DNA of 64,000 nucleotides. It comes from Hyphomicrobium nitrativorans NL23. GTDB taxonomy: Bacteria > Pseudomonadota > Alphaproteobacteria > Rhizobiales > Hyphomicrobiaceae. Positions within the stretch are counted from its first letter, which is position 1. Each line of letters begins with the position of its first letter. Shown piece by piece: positions 17,131 through 27,425 of this stretch. The notes beneath the pieces are model-generated. The model was not told where the DNA came from and made no database searches. It saw only the letters and a list, made by a program, of their open reading frames with translations. The DNA lies in assembly GCF_000503895.1 (NCBI RefSeq), contig NC_022997.1:62001-126000 (forward strand), read 5' to 3'. The position numbers and the translations under genes were made by a program.

Positions 17131-18307
17131 TTATCCTTCCGCCTGGCGCAGCACATCCGCCACAACCGCGCAGGTTTTGGAAACATGCTCAGGGCCGAGT
17201 GTGGGATGCACGAGGAACATCAGGCTGGTTTCGCCAAGTTTCACCGCGCCCGGCAACCGCTCGGGGGGGGCCGAACCCCGCGTCGCGAAAGGCCTTCTCG
17301 CGGTATATCTCGGGGCAGGCGCCGGCATAGCAGGGCACTCCAGCCTCGACGATCGTATTCATGATGCGGTCGCGGTTCCAGTCCGGCTTCAGGCGCTCCG
17401 GGCGCACGAACGCATAGAACTTGTACCACGCGTGCTCGACGCCCGCGGGCGGCACGGGCACGTGGAGGCCGGAGCTTTTGCGGAAGGCACGTGCGAGATC
17501 CACCGCGTTGCGTTTCCTCGCGGCGTGCCACTCGGGCATCCGTGCAAGTTGAATGCGCCCGATGGCGGCCTGCATCTCCATCATGCGGCCGTTCGTGCCC
17601 CAGGTTTCGTGTAGCCATCGGAAGCCTGGCGGATGTTCGCGCTCGTGGACGGCAGCCCAGCCTTTGCCATGATCCTTGAACGACCAAGCCGCCTTCCATA
17701 GCGTCTCGTCGTCGGTGGTCACCATGCCGCCCTCGCCGCCGGTGGTGACGATCTTGTCCTGGCAGAACGACCACGCGGCAATGTCGCCGAAGGTGCCGAC
17801 CGACCGGCCGTCGATCCGGGCGCCATGCGCCTGCGCGCAGTCTTCCACCAGCTTCAAGCCGTGCTCGCGGGCGAGGGCGCGAAAACCCGCCATATCGCAG
17901 GGCCAACCGGCCAAGTGGACGCAGAGGATGGCGCGAGTGCGCGGCGTGATAAGCGGAGCGACCGTCTCCGGCGTGATGTTTTGCGATTGCAGATCGACAT
18001 CGGCAAAGACCGGACGCGCGCCTGCCATGGCGATGGACGACGCCGAGGCCTGAAACGACCGGGGCGTGGTGATCACCTCGTCTCCGGCGCCGATGCCCAG
18101 CACGCGCCAGGCGACATCGAGCGCCACGGTGCCATTGGCGAGCGCGACCGCGTGCTTTGTGCCGGCCCACGCTGCGAACTCCTGCTCGAACGCTTTCACC
18201 TCTCCACCCGTCCAGGCATTCACCCGGCCGGATCGCATGACGCGAGCGACGGTTTCGACTTCTTCGTCGGAGAAGGAAGGCCAGGGCGGGAATGGCGTGT
18301 CGAGCAA
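17131..18307 (-). pseudogene. DegT/DnrJ/EryC1 sugar aminotransferase (PglE-like), frameshifted at a G8 tract
   Basis: The frame from 18307 encodes a PLP aminotransferase: PPWPSFSDEEVETVARVMRSG, the GTVALDVAWRVLGIGAGDEVITTPRSFQASAS block, and SFCQDKIVTTGGEGG with the PLP-binding lysine. After residue ~346 (DAGFGPP) the frame goes wrong at the eight-base run 17263-17270; the frame one base over continues with PERLPGAVKLGETSLMFLVHPTLGPEHVSK and ends at 17131, a normal family C-terminus. With seven bases in the tract the protein would be about 391 residues. It should transaminate the 4-keto sugar made by the PglF-like enzyme. Only the last 45 residues are affected, so the fault could be a sequencing error, a recent mutation or a phase-variable tract. 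Confidence 0.8.
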
Positions 18308-18314
18308 GGGGATT

Positions 18315-18971
18315 TCACTTCTTCAGAAATAGACGGGCCGGATTGCCCACAACGGTCGCACCCGGCGGCACATCCTTCGTGACGACGGCGCCCATGCCTA
18401 CCACGGCCCCGGCTCCGATCGTCAACGGCGCACCGGGGCGGCCTTGGCGGAGAATGGCGCCGGTGCCGATGTACGCGTGATCTCCGATCGTCACGTTGCC
18501 GTTGCAGTGCACGGCTGGAGCGAAGGTCACAAAATCACCGATCACGCAGTCGTGGGCGACATACGAGTAGATGTTGGCGTGGAAATGCTTCCCGATCCTG
18601 ATGTTCGACGTCAATGTCACGAACGGCGACAGGATCGCGCCTGCGCCGAAATCGACATCGTCAAGTTCGACGACGTTGCTCGCGCGAACCGAGAAGAATT
18701 CGACACCCGCCTCGACACATCGCGTTGCCAACTTTTCCCGGACGGCGGAGTTGGCGATGGCCACACATGCGTATTTCTTCGTTGCCGTGGCAGCCTGGAA
18801 CGCATTCCAGCCCAGCACCCTATGCCCATTGACGTGCGGTGGCATCGGACCGTCGTCGACGAAGACGAGTTCGTCCGTGGCGCTGTCCGTCAAGCCCAGC
18901 GCGGCGCGCGCCAGAGGCAGCACCTCGCGCCCATACCCGCTCGCGCCATAGATTCCGAACAGTCTCGTCAT
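18315..18971 (-). CDS. NeuD/PglD-type sugar O/N-acetyltransferase
   Basis: The 218-residue protein has an N-terminal Rossmann-like pocket (LFGIYGASGYGREVLPLARAAL) and a left-handed beta-helix of hexapeptide repeats from about residue 95 (ILSPFVTLTSNIRIGKHFHAN ... AYIGTGAILRQG ... VVGMGAVVTKDVPPGATVVGNPAR). PglD enzymes use acetyl-CoA to acetylate the 4-amino group of UDP-4-amino-sugar, giving UDP-diacetylbacillosamine; NeuD proteins act on sialic-acid-like sugars. The start overlaps the stop of the sugar-transferase gene (ATGA 18968-18971), and the aminotransferase begins 7 bp after its end. The context favours PglD. Confidence 0.88.
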   Translation of the reverse strand: MTRLFGIYGASGYGREVLPLARAALGLTDSATDELVFVDDGPMPPHVNGHRVLGWNAFQAATATKKYACVAIANSAVREKLATRCVEAGVEFFSVRASNVVELDDVDFGAGAILSPFVTLTSNIRIGKHFHANIYSYVAHDCVIGDFVTFAPAVHCNGNVTIGDHAYIGTGAILRQGRPGAPLTIGAGAVVGMGAVVTKDVPPGATVVGNPARLFLKK

Positions 18972-19564
18972 TCCTGCTGGCCACCTGTGAATTTCGGCAT
19001 CGTGGCTTCGCCGTCCGCGGAGATTCCCGAGCGTTTCAGTACTCTGCCTAGTGTCATCGCGATGATCTTGAGATCGAGCCAGAATGAGCGGTTGTCGACA
19101 TACCACACATCGAGGGCGAATTTCTCCTGCCACGAGATGGCGTTGCGGCCGTTGACCTGGGCCCAGCCCGTAACACCTGGCCGGACCTCGTGTCGGCGCG
19201 CCTGCTCGGACGAGTACAGCGGCACATATTCCATGAGGAGTGGACGGGGGCCCACGAGGCTCATCTCGCCGACGAGTACGTTCCACAGCTCGGGCAGCTC
19301 ATCGAGGCTCGTCGAGCGCAAAAAACGACCGAACGGAGTGAGACGCAAATGGTCCGGCAGAGGCGCACCGCTTGCGTCTCTCGCATCCCGCATCGATCTG
19401 AACTTCAGCATCGTGAACGGCTTGGCGTGGAGCCCGGGGCGTACCTGCCGGAACAGGACAGGGTTGCCGAGGCGCCATCGCACAACGAGCGCCAGAATGG
19501 CAAGCACCGGGAGAAGCACGATCAGCGCCGTGGCCGAAATGGCGATGTCGAACGCACGCTTCAT
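18968..19564 (-). CDS. Initiating phosphoglycosyl transferase (PglC-like)
   Basis: This 198-residue monotopic transferase has one hydrophobic re-entrant segment (IAISATALIVLLPVLAILALVVRWRLG) and the conserved core FRQVRPGLHAKPFTMLKFRSM...FLRSTSLDELPELWNVLVGEMSLVGPRPLL...RHEVRPGVTGWAQVNGRN. The Asp-Glu pair in LDELPEL is catalytic in PglC. It transfers a sugar phosphate from UDP-sugar to undecaprenyl phosphate. Its small size, without the extra membrane domain of WbaP/WcaJ, fits the PglC group acting on UDP-diacetylbacillosamine. It overlaps both neighbours by ATGA, so the four genes are tightly coupled. Confidence 0.92.
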   Translation of the reverse strand: MKRAFDIAISATALIVLLPVLAILALVVRWRLGNPVLFRQVRPGLHAKPFTMLKFRSMRDARDASGAPLPDHLRLTPFGRFLRSTSLDELPELWNVLVGEMSLVGPRPLLMEYVPLYSSEQARRHEVRPGVTGWAQVNGRNAISWQEKFALDVWYVDNRSFWLDLKIIAMTLGRVLKRSGISADGEATMPKFTGGQQE

Positions 19565-20787
19565 GGCTGCCCCACGCTTGCGTCCAACGCTTGCGCCAAT
19601 CGGCGTGCAAGACGATCCATGGCATAATTCGCCTCGACGTGCGCGCGCCCAGCGAGCGCCATCTCCTCGCGCCGCGCGCGCGGCAGCGATGCCAACTCCA
19701 GGATGGCGGCCGCGAGCGCTTCAGGGTTCTCGGGCGGAACGGTGAAGCCAGCGCCCGCTTCGGCGATGGGATTGTTCGACGCGTCGGCCGCGATGATCGT
19801 CGGACGGCCGGCCGCCAAATAATCGAAGATCTTGTTCATGCTGATCCCGAAGCGGTACAGGCCCGGAATATCTTTTACCGAGATCACGAACGCATCGGCT
19901 TCCGACGCACGTACGGGGATGTCGGCCTTCGCGACAGGCGGTTCGAAGCGCACGCTCTTGAGGCCCAAGCGCTCGGCAGATGCCTTCAACTTTTCTTTCT
20001 CCGGGCCGTGTCCGATGAGGCGGAGCACAATGCGTTCGCCTGCGGGATCGGCCCCGACAATCCCCATCGCTGCGATGAGAGTGTCGAGCGCGTTCGCCTT
20101 TCCGTGTGCGCCGAGATACATCAGCGTGAACGGGCCGGACGACGGCACGTCGGCGGGTGGCGGGTGCCCCTCTAGATCGACGCCGTTCGGGATCCAGACA
20201 ACCCGGTCGGCCGGAATTCCCAGCGGCTCGATGTAATCGCGCGCGCCAGGCAAGAGGACGATGATCCTGGCGGCGCTCGCGTAAAGGGACCGCTCCAGCA
20301 TCCGGAGCGCAATCGCAGCCGGGTGCCGGGGCGCGAGGCGCCCCATGTCGATCAAGGTTTGCGGCCAGAGATCGCGCACTTCGAACAGAAAGGGTACGCG
20401 ATAGTGCCGCGCGAGCCTTCGTCCGGCCCATGCGGCCAGGGGGTGGACGCTCGATCCGATGACCGCATCAGGCGGAACGAGATCGCGGAGATTATCCTGC
20501 CGCAAGACGGCGCGGGTGTAGTCCATCATATTCAGCACGCGGTCCGCGCCGTTGCCCGAGTAGGATCGCGCACGCAGCCAGAGGAAGTCCACACCATCGA
20601 TCGTCTCGGCGCGGCTCGCCTCACCCTCATCGAGCCGCTGGCGTCCGCTGCCATGACTGGTGCTGGCGGCGATGATGGTGGCGCGCCAACCGGATGCGGG
20701 CAGATGGCGCGCAAGCGAGAAATGCCGCGTGCCGCCCGTGCCGCGCGGTTCTTCCGCGTAGTGGTTGAGGATCCAGACATGCCTCAT
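19561..20787 (-). CDS. GT4 glycosyltransferase (WbuB-like)
   Basis: The 408-residue GT-B enzyme begins MRHVWILNHYAEEPRGTGGTRHFSLARHL, typical of WbuB/PglA-like transferases. The C-terminal half has the donor-binding pattern FTLMYLGAHGKANALDTLIAAM and GLYRFGISMNKIFDYLAAGRPTIIAA with an E/D-containing loop. It probably adds the second sugar to lipid-linked bacillosamine at the cytoplasmic face. It is the first gene of the minus-strand set and is divergent from the DUF2793 gene, 123 bp away. Confidence 0.88.
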   Translation of the reverse strand: MRHVWILNHYAEEPRGTGGTRHFSLARHLPASGWRATIIAASTSHGSGRQRLDEGEASRAETIDGVDFLWLRARSYSGNGADRVLNMMDYTRAVLRQDNLRDLVPPDAVIGSSVHPLAAWAGRRLARHYRVPFLFEVRDLWPQTLIDMGRLAPRHPAAIALRMLERSLYASAARIIVLLPGARDYIEPLGIPADRVVWIPNGVDLEGHPPPADVPSSGPFTLMYLGAHGKANALDTLIAAMGIVGADPAGERIVLRLIGHGPEKEKLKASAERLGLKSVRFEPPVAKADIPVRASEADAFVISVKDIPGLYRFGISMNKIFDYLAAGRPTIIAADASNNPIAEAGAGFTVPPENPEALAAAILELASLPRARREEMALAGRAHVEANYAMDRLARRLAQALDASVGQP

Positions 20788-20910
20788 CGCGCTGTTCGTG
20801 GCCCTCTGTCCGGCGCACGCGCTGCGCGGGGCCGGGTCTTCGTTGACTTATCCACGGCTTTCGTCGCCCCTTCATACTCGCGCCAGGCATCCCTCACCCA
20901 GGCGCAGCTC

Positions 20911-22527
20911 GTGGACAACACCGAAAATCTCGCTCTCCCCTATATCATGCCGAGCCAGTCGCAGAAGCACGTCACCCACAACGAGGCGTTGCGGGCTCTC
21001 GACGCGGTCGTTCAGCTCGCTGTCGCAGACAAGGATCTCGGCACGCCCCCATCGAGCCCGGACCCCGGCGCGCGTTACATCGTAGGGGCTGGCCCAACGG
21101 GCGCGTGGTCCGGGCATGCGAGCGACGTTGCAGCCTGGCAGGACGGGGCGTGGGCCTTTTATCGGCCGATCGCCGGATGGCTGGCCTGGGTGCACGACGA
21201 AAGCCGCCTCTACCTTTATTCGGGGGGCGGATGGACCGAGGCGCCGGGCGGCGGCGGCTCGGGCCTCGTTCCAAAAGGCGCCTGGAGCGATGCGGCCACC
21301 TACAATGCCGGCGACCTCGTCGAGCACGAAGGTCACGTATTCCTGTCCAACGCGGACGGGAACATCGATCACGAACCGGACGCGACGACGCCGGGCTCGA
21401 CGGCCGAATGGACGTATTTCTCCATCGTGACCGGCGGGGGTGGCGGAGGCGGTGGAGACGTCAATCCGGTATCGCTTGTCGGCATCAACGACACCGCCGA
21501 TGCGACGAACCGGCTCGCCGTCTCAAGCCCGGCAAGTCTGTTCAGCCATGAAGGCGACGACCACCGCCTCAAGATCAACAAAGCGGCGGCGGGCGATACG
21601 GCAAGCGTGCTGTTTCAGACGGACTTCGTGGGGCACGCGGAGTTCGGCCTCACGGGCGACAACGACTGGCACGTGAAGGTGAGCGCCGATGGGACGGCCT
21701 GGCACGAAGCCATCGTCGTCAACCGTGCGACGGGCGCGGTCTCGCTGCCGAATACCGCGGGCGGCGGTGGCGGCGGCCGCGAGCTTTTGACCGCCAACCG
21801 CACCTACTACGTCCGCACAGACGGAAACGATTCGAACGACGGTCTCTCGAACTCGTCGGGTGGAGCGTTTCTGACAATACAAAAAGCCATCGATGTCGTC
21901 GGCGGCCTCGATACGTCGATCTACGACGTTACGATCAGCATCGCATCCGGCACATACACAACCCCAATCGTCCTAAAAAACTTCGTCGGCGCGGGTCTCT
22001 GCACGCTGGCTTGTTCCTCCGGGACAGCCGTTATCGGCGTCACCGGCTCCAATGCTATTAGAGGCACTCTCATTACGTCGAGATACCGTCTCGGGGCTGG
22101 GATTCGCATCCAGACCACAACGAGCGGAAGTTGCATTTACTTGGAGAAGTCCGCTCTTCAACTTGAGGGCTGCGAATTCGGCGCGTGCGCCTCGGTTCAT
22201 GTCGTGCTCGACAGCGCGTGGTGCTATGTGCTCGCCAGCTATACGATCTCCGGCAGCGCGGCCCAGCACATTCTCGCTTCGACAGGGTCGCAGTTCATCT
22301 ACCTCGGCGGCTTGACTGTCGCGCTCACCGGGACGCCGGCGTTCAATCCTTTTGTCAGTGCCACGATTGGGTCGGTGGTTCGGGCTGCGGGTCTGACATT
22401 CAGCGGGTCAGCCACGGGATCGCGCTATTCCTCGACGCTCAACGGTGCGATTAGCTCAGGGGGCAATCCCAACTACTTTCCAGGTAACGCGGCTGGCTCT
22501 GTTGCGACGGGGGGGCAATATGCCTAG
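20911..22527 (+). CDS. DUF2793 protein resembling a phage/GTA tail spike
   Basis: From GTG 20911 (AGG 8 bases upstream) the 538-residue product starts VDNTENLALPYIMPSQSQKHVTHNEALRALD, the DUF2793 signature; the frame is open further upstream but homologues start here. Residues about 113-170 hold GAWSDAATYNAGDLVEHEGHVFLS, which looks like a small carbohydrate-binding module of chitin-binding type. Glycine runs at about 113, 174 and 283 are linkers. From about residue 299 YYVRTDGNDSNDG...FLTIQKAID opens a right-handed beta-helix as in tail spikes. There is no signal peptide and no other phage gene nearby. It may be a host-recognition or polysaccharide-binding fibre. A cell-surface adhesin is the main alternative. 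Confidence 0.75.
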   Translation: MDNTENLALPYIMPSQSQKHVTHNEALRALDAVVQLAVADKDLGTPPSSPDPGARYIVGAGPTGAWSGHASDVAAWQDGAWAFYRPIAGWLAWVHDESRLYLYSGGGWTEAPGGGGSGLVPKGAWSDAATYNAGDLVEHEGHVFLSNADGNIDHEPDATTPGSTAEWTYFSIVTGGGGGGGGDVNPVSLVGINDTADATNRLAVSSPASLFSHEGDDHRLKINKAAAGDTASVLFQTDFVGHAEFGLTGDNDWHVKVSADGTAWHEAIVVNRATGAVSLPNTAGGGGGGRELLTANRTYYVRTDGNDSNDGLSNSSGGAFLTIQKAIDVVGGLDTSIYDVTISIASGTYTTPIVLKNFVGAGLCTLACSSGTAVIGVTGSNAIRGTLITSRYRLGAGIRIQTTTSGSCIYLEKSALQLEGCEFGACASVHVVLDSAWCYVLASYTISGSAAQHILASTGSQFIYLGGLTVALTGTPAFNPFVSATIGSVVRAAGLTFSGSATGSRYSSTLNGAISSGGNPNYFPGNAAGSVATGGQYA

Positions 22528-22580
22528 TGCGGATTAGGCGCAAATCCGGCGCTCGGCCGAGGCAACGCGCCGATAAGCTA

Positions 22581-22675
22581 AAGCGTTTTCCGATCCGATG
22601 GAATCGGATCGGACGCTCGACGCGTTCGATGAGACCGATGCTTCACGCTTCGGCCTGACAGGGTCCATGGTCTAG
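22581..22675 (-). repeat. CTAG-bounded palindromic repeat, copy 1
   Basis: Read on the minus strand this begins TAGACCATGG and contains GGCCGAAGCGTGAAGCATCGGTCTCATCGAACGCG followed by the palindrome CCGATCCGATTCCATCGGATCGG and AAAACGCTTTAG. The same order is found at 61987-62096. The first TAG is the stop codon of the acetyltransferase gene that ends at 22672. Confidence 0.8.
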
Positions 22676-23247
22676 TTTTCGCCTCCGGCCAGCCGGAGCG
22701 CTTCACCGACGCGTTCGTAACGCTCGCCGGTGCGCGGACAGATCAGCGTTTCGTCGAGAATCTCGCCGGCACGAGAGACCCAACCCATCCGGCGTGCCGG
22801 GACCCCTGCCATCAGCGCAAATGCAGGGACGGACTTCGTCACCACGGCGCCTGCCGCGATCAGGCAATACTCTCCCAATTCGTTGCCACAGACGATGGTC
22901 GCGTTGGCCCCGATCGTTGCGCCGCGACGGATACGGGTGACGCGAAACTCATCCTTGCGCTCGACCTCTGCGCGCGGGTTGATCACGTTCGTAAAAACGG
23001 AGGACGGGCCGCAAAAGACGCCCTCTTCCAATTCCACCCCTTTGTAGAGGGAAACATTGTTCTGAATCTTACAGTTATCGCCGACCGGCACGTTCGGGCC
23101 GATCATCACGTTTTGTCCGATGGAGCAATTTCGGCCGATGCGGCAACCCGAGAGGATGTGGCTGAAATGCCAGACCTTCGTTCCCTCGCCGAGTTCGACG
23201 CCCTCGTCGACGTAGGCACTTTCGTGCACGAAAGGTGTCTTGCTCAT
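22672..23247 (-). CDS. WbpD-like UDP-sugar N-acetyltransferase (left-handed beta-helix)
   Basis: The 191-residue protein from ATG 23247 starts MSKTPFVHESAYVDEGVELGEGTKVWHFSHI and continues with hexapeptide repeats (CRIGRNCSIGQNVMIGPNVPVGDNCKIQNNVSLYKGVELEEGVFCGPSSVFTNVINPRAEVER). This matches WbpD/WlbB, which uses acetyl-CoA to acetylate the 3-amino group of UDP-GlcNAc3NA. The frame is open upstream to 23355 but that part does not match the family. Divergent WbpA, WbpB, WbpE homologues follow on the plus strand, completing the pathway. The stop codon lies inside a dispersed repeat. Confidence 0.9.
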   Translation of the reverse strand: MSKTPFVHESAYVDEGVELGEGTKVWHFSHILSGCRIGRNCSIGQNVMIGPNVPVGDNCKIQNNVSLYKGVELEEGVFCGPSSVFTNVINPRAEVERKDEFRVTRIRRGATIGANATIVCGNELGEYCLIAAGAVVTKSVPAFALMAGVPARRMGWVSRAGEILDETLICPRTGERYERVGEALRLAGGEN

Positions 23248-23801
23248 GCGCTCGGTACTTTCTCGTATCGTGTGGAAATCCGGACATCCGGCTGGCACCG
23301 CGTTGCCGACAGATCCATTTTCATGATCCGAGCACGTCGCCAGCCGAGCCGCCAACGTGTTCCTTGTGGCGGGGCAACCGTCAAGAGGTTATGCCCACAC
23401 GCAGCCATAGGGCCTCTCCGGTAACAGTCGACGCAGGGTCGCCCTACGGCGACTTCCCTCAGACGAACCCGGCACGATGTTCCGAGCCGGCATTGAAACC
23501 ACATCTCTTGGATCTCATTGATAGAATCGCGTCCGATCCTCGCGGAGGGCCGTTTCATCACGGGCAGAGGGAGGTCTCTTGCACCGCTGTCTTCAAGGTT
23601 CCCTTCCCCAGCAAATGGGTTGCAAAACGAGCGGTGGCTGAGCTATTCCCCTGCCATTGGCGGGGGGCCATTTTCACAGTTCTGTATAATTTGATGCATA
23701 GGCAGGCCGTCTCCTCGTGACAACAGCGTGCATTTTACCGCCCGTTCGAGGCGCCTCAGGTCGGGACGGCCTTATCGTCGCAATTGCAGGAAGGCTTTTT
23801 C
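23248..23801. promoter_or_regulatory. Divergent intergenic region between wbpD-like and wbpA-like genes
   Basis: About 550 bases with no gene I can support. It should hold promoters for both directions. A TATAAT at 23685-23690 is a possible -10 box for the rightward operon, but I see no good -35 at the right distance. No repeat or hairpin stands out. Confidence 0.4.
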
Positions 23802-25097
<1,296 letters not shown>

Positions 25098-25120
25098 CCC
25101 ACGCCGCAGGAGCGCCATCA

Positions 25121-26170
25121 ATGACCCTGGTCACCGACAGGAAAGTCCGCTTCGCGCTCGTCGGATGCGGCCGCATTGCAAAGAACCACCTCGGCGCCAT
25201 CGCGACGCACAAGGATCGCTGCGAAGTCGTCGACGTATGCGACGTCGTCCCCGCGGCTCTCAAGGCCGCGGCCGAGGAAACGGGCGCTACGCCTCACGCG
25301 ACTCTTGAGGCGATGCTCGCCAAGACCAACGCCGACTGCATCGTGCTGACGACGCCGAGCGGCCTGCATCCTCAGCAGACCATTCAGGCCGCCGCGGCCG
25401 GCTTCAATGTGATGACCGAGAAGCCGATGGCCACGCGCTGGAAGGACGGCCTCGACATGGTCGAGGCCTGCGACCGGGCGGGCGTGAAACTTTTCGTCGT
25501 GAAGCAGAACCGCCGCAATGCGACGCTGCAGCTCCTGAAGCGCGCCGTCGAGGCGCGTCGCTTCGGACGCATCTATTCGGTGGCGATCAACGTGTTCTGG
25601 ACGCGCCCGCAGGACTACTACGACAGCGCGAAGTGGCGCGGCACGTGGGAGTTCGACGGTGGCGCCTACATGAATCAGGCGAGCCATTACATCGACCTGC
25701 TCGACTGGCTGATCGGACCGCTCGAAAGCGTGATGGCGTATACGGCCACGCTGGCGCGCGACATCGAGGTGGAGGATACCGGCGTTGCGGCGCTGCGTTG
25801 GCGCAGCGGTGCGCTCGGCACGCTCAACGTCACGATGCTCGCTTACCCTAAGAACTACGAAGGATCGATCACGATCCTCGGCGAGCACGGAACGGTGCGT
25901 GTGGGCGGTGTTGCGGTCAACGAGATCCAGCATTGGGAGTTCTCGGAGAAGCTTCCCGAGGACGACGAGATCAGCAAAGCCAACTATGCGACGACGAGCG
26001 TCTACGGGTTCGGCCATCCGCTCTACTACGACAACGTCATCAATGTTCTGAACGGCCGCGCGGAGCCCGAGACGGACGGACGCGAGGGCCTCAAGTCGCT
26101 TGAGCTTCTGATCGCACTCTATCTTTCGGCGCGTGACGGCAAGCGCGTCGCCCTGCCGCTGCACTACTAG
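25121..26170 (+). CDS. UDP-GlcNAcA 3-oxidoreductase (WbpB-like, Gfo/Idh/MocA family)
   Basis: The 349-residue protein has the Rossmann start VRFALVGCGRIAKNHLGAI, TPSGLHPQQTIQAA, the catalytic-lysine motif TEKPMATRW, and WEFDGGAYMNQASHYIDLLDWLIGP with the active-site His. The family oxidises the C3 hydroxyl; WbpB makes UDP-3-keto-GlcNAcA, which the next enzyme transaminates. In Pseudomonas and Bordetella the NAD is recycled with 2-oxoglutarate by the WbpB-type enzyme. Stop TAG is shared with a dispersed repeat; the aminotransferase starts 76 bp later. Confidence 0.92.
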   Translation: MTLVTDRKVRFALVGCGRIAKNHLGAIATHKDRCEVVDVCDVVPAALKAAAEETGATPHATLEAMLAKTNADCIVLTTPSGLHPQQTIQAAAAGFNVMTEKPMATRWKDGLDMVEACDRAGVKLFVVKQNRRNATLQLLKRAVEARRFGRIYSVAINVFWTRPQDYYDSAKWRGTWEFDGGAYMNQASHYIDLLDWLIGPLESVMAYTATLARDIEVEDTGVAALRWRSGALGTLNVTMLAYPKNYEGSITILGEHGTVRVGGVAVNEIQHWEFSEKLPEDDEISKANYATTSVYGFGHPLYYDNVINVLNGRAEPETDGREGLKSLELLIALYLSARDGKRVALPLHY

Positions 26171-26215
26171 AGCGTTACTAGAGCGTTTTCCGATCCGATT
26201 TTCGTCGGATCGTGC
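26167..26215 (+). repeat. CTAG-bounded palindromic repeat, partial copy 2
   Basis: The sequence CTAGAGCGTT-ACTAGAGCGTTTTCCGATCCGA...TCGGATCG repeats one end of the element seen at 22581 and 61987, with the CTAGAGCGTT end duplicated. The first TAG is the stop codon of the oxidoreductase gene. Confidence 0.7.
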
Positions 26216-26246
26216 GGCAACCTTCGAAGACCGATCGAGAGACCTC

Positions 26247-27398
26247 ATGCAATTCATCGATCTCAAGACACAGCAGGCTGCGATCAAAGAGGACCTCGAC
26301 CGGCGGATCGCGCACGTGCTGGCGCACGGGCAGTACATCATGGGGCCGGAGGTTGCCGAGCTCGAAGCCGCGTTGGCAGCGTATGTCGGCGTCAAGTACT
26401 GCGTCAGCGTCGCAAGCGGGACGGAGGCTCTTCTCATCGCGCTGATGGCGCTTGGGGTCGGAGCGGGCGACGAGGTCATCACGACGCCGTTCACGTTCGT
26501 CGCAACGGCCGAGGTGATCGTGCTTCTCGGGGCCAAGCCGGTTTTCGTGGATGTCGATCCGGCGACGGCGAATATCGACGCGTGGCGGATCGCGGAGAAG
26601 ATCACGCCGCGCACGAAGGCCATCATCCCGGTCAGCCTTTACGGGCAAGTTGCGGATATGGACGAGATCAACGCGATCGCGGCCCAACATGGCGGGATCC
26701 CGGTCATCGAGGATGGCTGCCAGAGCTTCGGTGCCGACTACCGCGGCCGCAAGAGCTGCGGCCTTTCCACGTTCGGCTGCACGAGCTTCTTCCCGTCCAA
26801 GCCGCTCGGCTGCTACGGCGACGGCGGCGCGCTGTTCACAAACGACGATGACCTGGCGACAGCTTCACGCGAGATCCGCGTGCATGGGCAGAGCAAACGC
26901 TACGTTCATACACGGATCGGCGTGGGCGGCCGCATGGACACGCTTCAGTGCGCGATCGTGCTCGCGAAGCTTCCGCGGTTCGCGTGGGAGGTCTCCGAGC
27001 GGGCGCGCATCGGCGCGCGTTACGATCAGCTTCTCCGGGACGCTTTACCCGGCTATCGCACGGTCGATGCTTCGGATGTGAACGCGCCGTTGTCGGCCCC
27101 GCGCGCCCTTGCGGTGCTCGGAGACCGCACCAGCGTTCACGCGCAGTACACCGTACTGGTGCCCAACAGGGCGGAAGTTCAAAGCCGTCTCCAGGCCGCG
27201 GGCGTGCCGACGGCCGTGCACTATCCGATCCCGCTCAATGCCCAAGAGGCGTATCGGAGCGTCGCGAACGACGATCCGACGCCGGTGAGCGCATGGCTCG
27301 GCGAGCACGTCATGTCGCTGCCGATGGGGCCGGATTTGTCTGAGGGCGACCAGGACCGTGTTGTTCACGCACTCGCCGCGGCATTGGTGCCCGCTTAA
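26247..27398 (+). CDS. DegT-family aminotransferase (WbpE-like)
   Basis: The 383-residue PLP enzyme starts MQFIDLKTQQAAIKEDLDRRIAHVLAHGQYIMGPEV, a typical WbpE/DegT opening. It has GTEALLIALMALGVGAGDEVITTPFTFVATAEVI, EDGCQSFGADYRGRKSCG, and the PLP lysine in CTSFFPSKPLGCYGDGGA. WbpE moves an amino group from glutamate to C3 of UDP-3-keto-GlcNAcA. ATG 26247 is chosen from the family start; the frame is open upstream. It is convergent with the 2-epimerase gene, 27 bp away. Confidence 0.93.
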   Translation: MQFIDLKTQQAAIKEDLDRRIAHVLAHGQYIMGPEVAELEAALAAYVGVKYCVSVASGTEALLIALMALGVGAGDEVITTPFTFVATAEVIVLLGAKPVFVDVDPATANIDAWRIAEKITPRTKAIIPVSLYGQVADMDEINAIAAQHGGIPVIEDGCQSFGADYRGRKSCGLSTFGCTSFFPSKPLGCYGDGGALFTNDDDLATASREIRVHGQSKRYVHTRIGVGGRMDTLQCAIVLAKLPRFAWEVSERARIGARYDQLLRDALPGYRTVDASDVNAPLSAPRALAVLGDRTSVHAQYTVLVPNRAEVQSRLQAAGVPTAVHYPIPLNAQEAYRSVANDDPTPVSAWLGEHVMSLPMGPDLSEGDQDRVVHALAAALVPA

Positions 27399-27425
27399 AG
27401 CTTAGAGGGGTAAAAAAGTTCGTCC

